From positions 186,001-250,000 of the forward strand of contig NZ_JAANZA010000001.1 in the NCBI RefSeq assembly GCF_012274275.1: a stretch of 64,000 nt of DNA, read 5' to 3'. Below are positions 33,794 to 42,514 of this stretch, one piece after another; position 1 is the first letter of the stretch; each line of letters begins with the position of its first letter. A model generated the notes under the pieces. It was not told where the DNA came from. It did not search any database and saw only the letters and a program-made list of their open reading frames with translations. This stretch comes from Cryobacterium sp. BB307 (lineage in GTDB: Bacteria > Actinomycetota > Actinomycetes > Actinomycetales > Microbacteriaceae). A program made the position numbers and the translations under genes.

Positions 33794-36556
33794 TCACTTC
33801 TTCTTCGCGGGAGCCTTGCGGGTGGTCTTGGCCTTCGCCTTCGCCTTCGGCTTGGCCGGACCCTTCGCCCGCTTGTCGGCGAGCATCTGCACCGCCCGCT
33901 CGAAGTCGATCTCCTCCGGCACCTCACCGCGCGGGACCGTCACGTTGGTCACACCGTCGGTGACATACGGCCCGAACCGGCCGTCCTTGATCTTGATCGC
34001 CTTGCCGCTCTCGGGGTCCGGGTTCTCGAACTCCTTCAGAGCACTGGACGCACGCTTGGCACCGTACTTCGGCTGCGCGAACAGCTCCAGCGCACCGGCG
34101 AGGTCGATCTCGAGGATCTGGTCCTCGCTCGTGAGCGACCTGGTGTCGGTGCCCTTCTTCAGGTAGGGGCCGTACCGGCCGTTCTGCGCGGTGATCTCCG
34201 CCTCGGACTCCGGATCGACGCCGACGACGCGCGGCAGGTTGAGCAGGGTCAGCGCCGTGTCGAGGTCGATGGTCGCGAGGTCCATCGACTTGAACAGCGA
34301 CGCGGTGCGCGGCTTGGCGCCGGCCGCCTTCTTGGCGGCCGGCTTGCGCTTCTTCGGGGTCTCGACAGGCTCAACCACCGTCGCCGTCACCTCGCCGGTG
34401 GCGGCGTCCACGGTCTCGACAGGCTCGACCGCCGAGTTCTCGTCCTCCTCGGGCTCCAGCTCGGTCACGTACGGGCCGAACCGGCCGTCCTTCGCGACGA
34501 TCTGCTTGCCGTTCTCCGGGTTGATGCCGATAACCCGGTCGGTCACCACGGGCGCCTCGATGAGCTCGCGGGCCTTCTCGACCGTGAGCTCGTCGGGGGC
34601 GAGGTCCTGCGGGATGTTCACGCGGCGCGGCGTGCCGTCCGCGGCATCCGGATCCTCGACCTCAAGGTACGGGCCGTACTTGCCGATGCGCAGCGTGATG
34701 TCGTCATCGATCCGGGTCGAGTTGACGCTGCGCGCGTCGATCTCGCCCAGGTTGTCGATGACGTTGCGCAGGCCGCGGTGCCGCTGGCCGCCGAAGTAGA
34801 AGCTGGTGAGCCAGCCGACCCGGTCTTCCTCGCCGTCGGCGATGCGGTCGAGGTCGTTCTCCATGTCGGCGGTGAAGTCGTACTGCACCAGCTCGCCGAA
34901 GTAGTCCTCCAGCAGACGCACCACAGAGAACGCCACCCAGTTGGGCACCAGCGCGGTGCCGCGCGGGGTCACATACCCGCGGTCGATGATCGTCGAGATG
35001 ATCGACGTGAAGGTGGACGGTCGCCCGATCCCGAGCTCCTCGAGCGTCTTGATCAGGCTGGCCTCGGTGTACCGCGGCGGCGGGCTGGTCTCGTGCCCCT
35101 TGGCCTCGACCGACGCCAGCGTGAGGCTCTGCCCCTCGGTCAGCGCCGGCAGCTTCGCCTCGGTCGGCTCTGCGGTCTCGTTCTGCTCCTCGTCACGTCC
35201 CTCTTCATAGGCGGCCAGGAAGCCGCGGAAGGTGATCACGGTGCCGCTTGCAACGAATTCGGCGCGGTCTCCGGATGCCGTGGCCGCGGTGATCGTGACC
35301 GTGGCGGTCGACCCCTTGGCATCCGCCATCTGGCTGGCGACGGTGCGCTTCCAGATCAGGTCGTACAGCTTCCAGTCGTTGCCGCGCAGCGTGCCCTGCA
35401 ACTCGGACGGGGTGCGGAAGGTGTCACCGGATGGGCGGATCGCCTCGTGCGCTTCCTGCGCGTTCTTCGACTTGCCGCTGTAGACGCGCGGCTTCTCGGG
35501 AACGCTGTCGGCTCCGTACAGCGCCTTCGCCTGCGTGCGGGCCGCGTTGGTGGCCTGCTGCGACAGCGACGGCGAGTCGGTTCGCATATAGGTGATGAAA
35601 CCGTTCTCGTACAGGCTCTGCGCGACGCTCATCGTCTGCCGGGCGGAGAAGCGCAGCTTGCGGGCGGCCTCCTGCTGCATCGTCGACGTCGTGAACGGCG
35701 CGGCCGGCCGACGCGTGTACGGCTTCGACTCGACCGAGGTCACCGTGACAGAGGTCGACGCCTCTCGCAGTGCCGTCGCGAGCGCCTCGGCTGCCGCCTC
35801 GTCGAGGGCGACAGCATCCGTCTTCAATGCTCCACGGTCATCGAAGTCGCGGCCGGTGGCGACTCGCGAGCCGTTCAGGCGGGCGAGACGCGCGTCGAAC
35901 AGGTCCTTCTGCTCGGCCGGGGTGAGACTCGCGGACAGGTCCCAGTAAGTCGCCGCGATGAAAGCCAGTCGTTCGCGCTCACGCTCGACCACCAGTCGGG
36001 TAGCGGCGGACTGCACGCGGCCGGCCGACAGCCCGGGGCCAACCTTGCGCCACAGCACCGGCGACACCTCGTAGCCGTACAGGCGGTCCAGGATGCGGCG
36101 GGTCTCCTGCGCGTCAACGAGTGCGGTGTCGATCTCGCGGGTGTTGTCGCGGGCGTGCTCGATGGCGTCCTTGGTGATCTCGTGGAACACCATGCGCCGC
36201 ACGGGAACCTTGGGGTTCAGCACTTGCAGCAGGTGCCACGCGATGGCCTCGCCTTCGCGGTCCTCATCAGTTGCGAGGTAGAGCTCGTCGGCGTTCTTGA
36301 GCGCCTTCTTCAGCTCGGAGACCGTCTTGCGCTTCTGGTCGGATACGACGTAGTACGGCTCGAAGCCGTTCTCGACATCCACGGAGAACTTGCCGAGCGA
36401 GCCCTTCTTCAGCTCCGGCGGCAGGTTTTTCGGCTCGATGAGGTCACGAATGTGGCCGACGGAGGCCTGCACTTCGTAATCGTCACCGAGGTACTGCGCG
36501 ATGGTCTTCGCCTTTGCAGGTGACTCGACGATGACCAGTTTCTTCGTGCCGGGCAC
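33794..36556 (-). CDS. topA: DNA topoisomerase I
   Basis: A 920-residue type IA topoisomerase that relaxes negative supercoils. The Toprim domain starts KKLVIVESPAKAKTIAQYLG. Catalytic Tyr323 is in FITYMRTDSPS. The C-terminus holds several GRYGPYxK/GRFGPYVT repeats and a lysine-rich tail (AKPKAKAKAKTTRKAPAKKK). Between repeats, residues about 707-733 contain two copies of VEPVET encoded by in-frame family A repeats (34357-34379 and 34411-34435). GTG 36556 has AAGGAG four bases upstream. Confidence 0.95.
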   Translation of the reverse strand: MPGTKKLVIVESPAKAKTIAQYLGDDYEVQASVGHIRDLIEPKNLPPELKKGSLGKFSVDVENGFEPYYVVSDQKRKTVSELKKALKNADELYLATDEDREGEAIAWHLLQVLNPKVPVRRMVFHEITKDAIEHARDNTREIDTALVDAQETRRILDRLYGYEVSPVLWRKVGPGLSAGRVQSAATRLVVERERERLAFIAATYWDLSASLTPAEQKDLFDARLARLNGSRVATGRDFDDRGALKTDAVALDEAAAEALATALREASTSVTVTSVESKPYTRRPAAPFTTSTMQQEAARKLRFSARQTMSVAQSLYENGFITYMRTDSPSLSQQATNAARTQAKALYGADSVPEKPRVYSGKSKNAQEAHEAIRPSGDTFRTPSELQGTLRGNDWKLYDLIWKRTVASQMADAKGSTATVTITAATASGDRAEFVASGTVITFRGFLAAYEEGRDEEQNETAEPTEAKLPALTEGQSLTLASVEAKGHETSPPPRYTEASLIKTLEELGIGRPSTFTSIISTIIDRGYVTPRGTALVPNWVAFSVVRLLEDYFGELVQYDFTADMENDLDRIADGEEDRVGWLTSFYFGGQRHRGLRNVIDNLGEIDARSVNSTRIDDDITLRIGKYGPYLEVEDPDAADGTPRRVNIPQDLAPDELTVEKARELIEAPVVTDRVIGINPENGKQIVAKDGRFGPYVTELEPEEDENSAVEPVETVDAATGEVTATVVEPVETPKKRKPAAKKAAGAKPRTASLFKSMDLATIDLDTALTLLNLPRVVGVDPESEAEITAQNGRYGPYLKKGTDTRSLTSEDQILEIDLAGALELFAQPKYGAKRASSALKEFENPDPESGKAIKIKDGRFGPYVTDGVTNVTVPRGEVPEEIDFERAVQMLADKRAKGPAKPKAKAKAKTTRKAPAKKK
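34357..34435. repeat. two family A repeats inside the topA coding sequence
   Basis: GGTCTCGACAGGCTCAACCACC at 34357-34378 and GGTCTCGACAGGCTCGACCGCC at 34411-34432 match the intergenic family A arm. Both are in the same topA frame and encode VVEPVET and AVEPVET. Confidence 0.85.
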
Positions 36557-36617
36557 GGAACTCCTTGAATGTCTGAATAGAACAGGGGACACCATACACA
36601 CGAAAACACCGCGCGCT

Positions 36618-36962
36618 CTATTGGCGCGGCGGAGCGGGTCCGGCGGTGGCGAGAGCCGCCACGGGCAGTCCAAGCACGATCGTGCTGGCCCTGACGGTCA
36701 CGATAGCGCCATCCTGACGGCATCCGCTGAGCGCCGCCCCGTTCGCTTCGGCGACGACGGATGCTTGCTCGCAGGGCACCCCGGGGACGATGCCGATCGC
36801 GACGTCCGCTGCGGCGAGTGCTGCGGCATCCGCTGCCCCTGCGACCCGCTGCTTCGCGACCAGCACTATATAGAGAGGTACGAACAGCATGGTCAGCGCG
36901 AGAGTGCCGGTGATGAGCGCGACCGCGAGTAGCGAGCCGGACCCGCGCTCGTCGGCGCGCAT
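36618..36962 (-). CDS. TadE/TadG-like secretion-neighbourhood protein
   Basis: A 114-residue pseudopilin-like protein (RGSGSLLAVALITGTLALTMLFVPLYIVL) with one N-terminal membrane helix and an Ala-rich stretch (VAGAADAAALAAADVAIG), matching the small TadE-like protein at the end of the actinobacterial helicase/secretion neighbourhood (Rv3654c type). It begins by a one-base TGATG overlap with the preceding TadE gene. In Mycobacterium the homologue has also been linked to other roles. Confidence 0.8.
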   Translation of the reverse strand: MRADERGSGSLLAVALITGTLALTMLFVPLYIVLVAKQRVAGAADAAALAAADVAIGIVPGVPCEQASVVAEANGAALSGCRQDGAIVTVRASTIVLGLPVAALATAGPAPPRQ

Positions 36963-37294
36963 CAGCCTCCTCCGGCGAGTGCGCAGCTGCGCGCTGTCAG
37001 GGTGATGGCGCCGAATAGCCCCGGCCCGTGCACCGTCGCCGTGACGCACACGAGCTCACTGCCGCTCTCGATTGCTCCGGATGCGCCGGGCACGAGTCGG
37101 CCGACATCCACCGGGTCGCCCCTCGCCGTGGCGCGGGCGGCGACCGCGGCGGCATCCTGCAACCGCACCTGCTGGCTGGCGAGCTGCACCGAGCCGAGGC
37201 AGCACGCGAGCACGAGCATCACGGCGGGCACGGCAACCGCGAATTCTGCGGCCACCGTGCCCGCTTCGGCGTCAGCCGGCGAACGTGAGCGCAC
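36962..37294 (-). CDS. TadE-family pseudopilin-like protein
   Basis: A protein of about 110 residues with the TadE pattern AGTVAAEFAVAVPAVMLVLACCLGSVQLASQQVRLQDAAAVAAR: one membrane helix, then a heptad-like segment. GTG 37294 is preferred because ATG 37330 gives a Cys/Trp-rich N-terminus not seen in the family. The gene overlaps the DUF4244 gene upstream and the TadG-like gene downstream. Confidence 0.78.
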   Translation of the reverse strand: MRSRSPADAEAGTVAAEFAVAVPAVMLVLACCLGSVQLASQQVRLQDAAAVAARATARGDPVDVGRLVPGASGAIESGSELVCVTATVHGPGLFGAITLTARSCALAGGG

Positions 37295-37451
37295 GCTGCA
37301 CCAGGTCGGTGAGCATGCCGCGCACCTCATCGGAGCGCATGATCACCACCAGCAGCCCCGCGAAGCCGACGGCCGCCATCGTCGCGATGGCGTACTCGGC
37401 GGTGGCCGCGCCGGTCTCGCCTGCGAGGCGACGCTTGAGTCTGAATCTCAT
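37272..37451 (-). CDS. DUF4244 Flp-pilin-like peptide
   Basis: A 59-residue peptide: a basic leader (MRFRLKRRLAGETGAATAEYAIA), one membrane helix and a short tail ending LVQRALTFAG. The GAATAEYA segment resembles the prepilin cleavage region of Flp pilins, so this is the probable major pilin of the locus. AAGGAGGAAC precedes the ATG at 37451. It is too short for many gene finders. Confidence 0.85.
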   Translation of the reverse strand: MRFRLKRRLAGETGAATAEYAIATMAAVGFAGLLVVIMRSDEVRGMLTDLVQRALTFAG

Positions 37452-37533
37452 CTGTTCCTCCTTCTAATCGAGGACAGTGTCGAGCGGACCACTGGCAGTC
37501 CCGGGCATCCGGGCTCGCCGCCGTGTGCGAACC

Positions 37534-38439
37534 TCACAGCCCGGACACCGTTGAGGAGACGACCGCGATCATCAGCGGCGCGACCCCCAGCAGCATGAAC
37601 GCGGGCAGCACGCACACGCCGAGCGGGATCATCAGCGTCACCGCGAGCTTCGCCGCCCTGCGCTGCCCTTCGCTGCGCGCCTCGAGTCGCTCCTGTTCGG
37701 CTTCGCTGCGCAGCAGGGCCGCCGCGGGCACCCCGGCCCGCACGGACAGCGCGAGCACCGCGTCGACCTCGGCTGCGTCGCTCGGCAGACCGCAGCTGCG
37801 GCTCGCCTCGGCAACCGCCTCGCGTGCCCGGTCGACGGATGCCCCGCCAGACAGCGCGATCGCCAGCAGCTCGAGCTGCAGGCCCGGCGTTGGGTCGGTC
37901 GGGGTTGCGGCCCGAAGCAGGCGGCGGTTCCACATCCGGGCGGCGAGCATGAGCCCTGCCCCGAGAACGAGGCAGGCGAAGCCGGCCGGGGTGCCGAAGA
38001 GGATGCCCAGGGTGTCGAATCCGAGTGCCGCGCCGAACAGCAGCCCCACCAGCGGGAGCGCCAGCACCATCCGTGCGGTCGCCGCGGGCGCCGCGAGGGC
38101 GACCGAGACGTCGCGCTGGGTCTGGGCGAGATCGCGGAGGGTTTGCGCGAGCGACCTCAGTGTCGGCGCGAGCGGAGCCCCTGCATCGATCGCAATCCGC
38201 CAGGCCGCGGCGAGGCTTCGCCAGACCGGATCGCCCTGACTGCTGGCCAGAATCGCGTCGGCGATCGGCGCATCCGTCGCAGCGATCTGCCGCACGCGCG
38301 GGTCGGCGCTCTGCTCGGCGAGGTAGCCCCAGGCGGAGCCGGGCGTGACGCCCGCGGCCAGCAGCACGGCAAGCCGTTGCACCGTCTGGGCGGCCGGGCC
38401 GACCGGGTCAGCCGCGTGCTTCGGCACCGCCCGCTTCAT
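37534..38439 (-). CDS. type II secretion F-domain protein, TadB/TadC fusion-like
   Basis: A 301-residue inner-membrane platform protein with T2SSF-like helical regions (about 20-150 and 195-290) and three to four membrane helices (near 120-165 and 265-300). Mycobacterial relatives split this into two genes. It overlaps the ATPase gene by four bases (ATGA), and a gap of 82 bases follows before the pilin gene. Confidence 0.85.
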   Translation of the reverse strand: MKRAVPKHAADPVGPAAQTVQRLAVLLAAGVTPGSAWGYLAEQSADPRVRQIAATDAPIADAILASSQGDPVWRSLAAAWRIAIDAGAPLAPTLRSLAQTLRDLAQTQRDVSVALAAPAATARMVLALPLVGLLFGAALGFDTLGILFGTPAGFACLVLGAGLMLAARMWNRRLLRAATPTDPTPGLQLELLAIALSGGASVDRAREAVAEASRSCGLPSDAAEVDAVLALSVRAGVPAAALLRSEAEQERLEARSEGQRRAAKLAVTLMIPLGVCVLPAFMLLGVAPLMIAVVSSTVSGL

Positions 38440-39434
38440 GGGCTCACTGGGGGCGCCTCGACGGTCGTGAGCCGGTCCCGATCATCGAGCTCGAAGGACC
38501 CGAGCTGGGCGAGCCGGCGCACGCCGCCGCGCCGCTCGAGGTGAAGCACCGCGCCAATGGCGCTCACCGTCTGGCGGGCGATCGCGGTCGGACCGAGACC
38601 GGCGAGCGCGCCGAGCGCCTCCATCCGTGCCGGGACGTCTCCGAGTGAGTTGGCGTGCAGGGTGCCTGCGCCGCCGTCGTGGCCGGTGTTGAGCGCCGCG
38701 AGCAGTTCGCGCACCTCCGCGCCGCGGCACTCCCCCACCACCAGCCGGTCGGGGCGCATCCGCAGCGCTTCGCGTACCAGTCGCTCCATGCCGACGCCGC
38801 CTGCGCCCTCCAGGTTCGCCTGCCTCGCTTCGAGTGACACGAAGTGCTGGTGCTCGACGTGGAGTTCGGCGACATCCTCGATCGCGACGATCCGGTCGCT
38901 CGGGTCGGCGCTCGCGAGCATCGCCGAAAGCAGGGTGGTCTTGCCGCTGCCGGCCGCCCCGGTGATCAGCACGTTCGCGCGCCGTTCGACCAAATGGACA
39001 ACGGATGCGGCGGGCACGTCGGCGAAGAACCCCGCCCGCTCGAGGTCGTCGAGCGAGAGCCGCCTGAAGCGCGGCAGCCGGATCGAGATGAGCGTGCCGC
39101 CGGTGGAGATCGGCGGCAGCACCGCGTGCACCCGGATGCCGTCGTGCAGTCGCACGTCGACGCACGGTGTCGCCTCGTCGATGTGCCGTCCGCCGAGTGC
39201 GATCAGGCGGACGGCGAGTTCGCGGAGTCGACCCTCGTCCAGTTCAAGGGAGGGCTGGCGCAGCAGACCTGCGCCGCGGTCGACCCACAGCCCGTCCACC
39301 CCGTTGACGAAGACATCCGTCACCTCCGGGTCGGCGACGAGCGCCGCCAGCTCACCGAATTCGGGCAGGTTGCGGCGGGTCGGTGTGTCCTGGCTCGCAC
39401 CGGGTGGGCGGGCGACGAAACGCGGCTCGAGCAT
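38436..39434 (-). CDS. TadA-family secretion ATPase
   Basis: A protein of about 333 residues that powers pilus assembly. Walker A is GAAGSGKTTLLSAML, the Asp box reads RIVAIEDVAELHVEHQHFVSLEAR, Walker B is RPDRLVVGECRGAEV and the His box GHDGGAGTLHANS. ATG 39434 is chosen; GTG 39503 would add 23 Arg/Ala-rich residues. Neither has a ribosome-binding site. It is the first gene of the tad operon, below a 6C RNA. The tadZ-like gene (Rv3660c type) that usually precedes it is absent here. Confidence 0.88.
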   Translation of the reverse strand: MLEPRFVARPPGASQDTPTRRNLPEFGELAALVADPEVTDVFVNGVDGLWVDRGAGLLRQPSLELDEGRLRELAVRLIALGGRHIDEATPCVDVRLHDGIRVHAVLPPISTGGTLISIRLPRFRRLSLDDLERAGFFADVPAASVVHLVERRANVLITGAAGSGKTTLLSAMLASADPSDRIVAIEDVAELHVEHQHFVSLEARQANLEGAGGVGMERLVREALRMRPDRLVVGECRGAEVRELLAALNTGHDGGAGTLHANSLGDVPARMEALGALAGLGPTAIARQTVSAIGAVLHLERRGGVRRLAQLGSFELDDRDRLTTVEAPPVSP

Positions 39435-39551
39435 GCGGCGACGGTACGCGCCAGCCGCCGACGATCCGGGTCTGACTCGGGCCAGCAGTGCGCTCCGGCT
39501 CACCGGCCGCTATCGGGAGGAGCACCCGTCGCCCGACCAACCTCCGGCTTC

Positions 39552-39638
39552 TATCCCATCTCAAGGAAAAAGCGCCGCTTCGAGACGGATGACGGGCATC
39601 CGGGGCGGAACGCGGCCGGATCTCCTTGAAACGGGTTA
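39552..39638. repeat. family C inverted repeat (AAGGA arms)
   Basis: TATCCCATCTCAAGGA (39552-39567) pairs with TCCTTGAAACGGGTTA (39623-39638) with three mismatches, two of them G-U compatible. The arms match those of the element at 54521-54609. It lies between the 6C RNA terminator and the tadA start. Confidence 0.65.
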
Positions 39639-39740
39639 AAAAAGAGGGGCGGCGCCTGTTGGGGGGAACCGGCGCCGCCACGGCAGTCAGCTGATTGGGG
39701 GGAATCGTTGCGGACTGCCAGTCATCCATGACGGATTGAC
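39638..39740 (-). ncRNA. 6C RNA (small regulatory RNA)
   Basis: On the minus strand two stem-loops in tandem each expose six cytosines: arms 39713-39719/39682-39688 with inner GATT-CCCCCC-AATC, and arms 39671-39679/39648-39656 with GTT-CCCCCC-AAC. The second is followed by CCTCTTTTTT, a classical terminator. A promoter lies just upstream (39747-39774). This matches the established actinobacterial 6C RNA (B11 in Mycobacterium tuberculosis), which also lies next to the tad-like locus. In mycobacteria its C-rich loops pair with G-rich targets such as ribosome-binding sites; targets here are not known. Confidence 0.85.
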
Positions 39741-39746
39741 CACATC

Positions 39747-39774
39747 AGTCTAGTGCAGGGCGAGACCTTTTCAA
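39747..39774 (-). promoter_or_regulatory. promoter of the 6C RNA
   Basis: Minus-strand TTGAAA (39769-39774), a 16-base spacer and TAGACT (39747-39752), predicting a start near 39740. Confidence 0.7.
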
Positions 39775-39861
39775 TGGGGAAACACTGTGAGGCGGGTAGT
39801 CTCGTTTCTGGTGCGCCCAAACAGCCGCACCGAGACCGCAAAGAAGCGTTTCAGGAGTGTA

Positions 39862-41829
<1,968 letters not shown>

Positions 41830-41840
41830 CGCGGAGTCGC

Positions 41841-42308
41841 TTACGCGAACTCGACGATGAACTCGACCTCGACGGGCGAGTCCAGCGGCAACGCCGCGAC
41901 GCCAACCGCGCTGCGTGCGTGCATGCCCGCGTCGCCGAACACCTCGAAGAGGAGGTCTGACGCGCCGTTGATGACACCGGGCTGGCCGGTGAATGCGGGA
42001 TCGGATGCGACGAAACCGACGACCTTGACGACTCGCGTCACGCGATCCAGCGAACCGATCACCGACTTGATGGCCGCGAGACCGTTCAACGCTGACTCGC
42101 GGGCGTAACCCTTCGCATCCCCCGGTGACACCAGAGAGTCGCCCTCGCCCACCTTGCCGGTGGCCGGAAGCTTCCCCCCGACGAACGGCAGTTGACCGGC
42201 AGTGAACACATGGTTGCCGCTGACGACCGCAGGCACGTACGACCCGGCGGGGGCGGCAAGCTCGGGAAGAGCGATACCAAGTTCGGCGAGACGAGCGTCG
42301 ATGCTCAT
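41841..42308 (-). CDS. RidA/YjgF-family protein
   Basis: A 155-residue protein of the Rid family, which hydrolyses reactive enamine/imine intermediates of amino acid metabolism. Family features are VVSGNHVFTAGQLPFVGG, NGLAAIKSVIGSLDRVTRVVKV and HARSAVGVAALPLDSPVEVE. The central Arg of HARSAVG fits the deaminase-active site, although this long form differs from archetypal RidA. It overlaps the small upstream gene by four bases (ATGA). Confidence 0.9.
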   Translation of the reverse strand: MSIDARLAELGIALPELAAPAGSYVPAVVSGNHVFTAGQLPFVGGKLPATGKVGEGDSLVSPGDAKGYARESALNGLAAIKSVIGSLDRVTRVVKVVGFVASDPAFTGQPGVINGASDLLFEVFGDAGMHARSAVGVAALPLDSPVEVEFIVEFA

Positions 42309-42463
42309 GCGGATTCTTTCTCCCTCTTGAAGTAGGCCACGAGCCCACCCTCTGGCCCCTGCACGACCTGCACCAGTTCCCAGCCCTGCTCGCCCCAATT
42401 GTTGAGGATGGCCTGAGTGTTGTGGATGATCAGCGGGGTAGTGAGGTACTCCCAACGTTGCAT
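42305..42463 (-). CDS. DUF4177-like small protein
   Basis: A 52-residue protein (MQRWEYLTTPLI; ILNNWGEQGWELVQVV; GLVAYFKRE) with the DUF4177 pattern of W-E-Y at the start and GWELV in the middle. Function unknown. It overlaps ridA in an ATGA junction, an arrangement that recurs in actinobacteria, and is divergent from the penicillin-binding protein gene. Confidence 0.82.
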   Translation of the reverse strand: MQRWEYLTTPLIIHNTQAILNNWGEQGWELVQVVQGPEGGLVAYFKREKESA

Positions 42464-42514
42464 TTCGGTTTCCGTTCAGCTTTCGCGAGTAGACCATCCC
42501 GTACGCTGTATCCT

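Noticed and set aside
33614..36523. A very long open frame (about 970 codons) on the plus strand, opposite topA
   Set aside because: High-GC coding DNA leaves long stop-free antisense frames. The translation is Arg/Leu/Val/Gly-rich without any domain, while the minus-strand topA reading has all its catalytic motifs.
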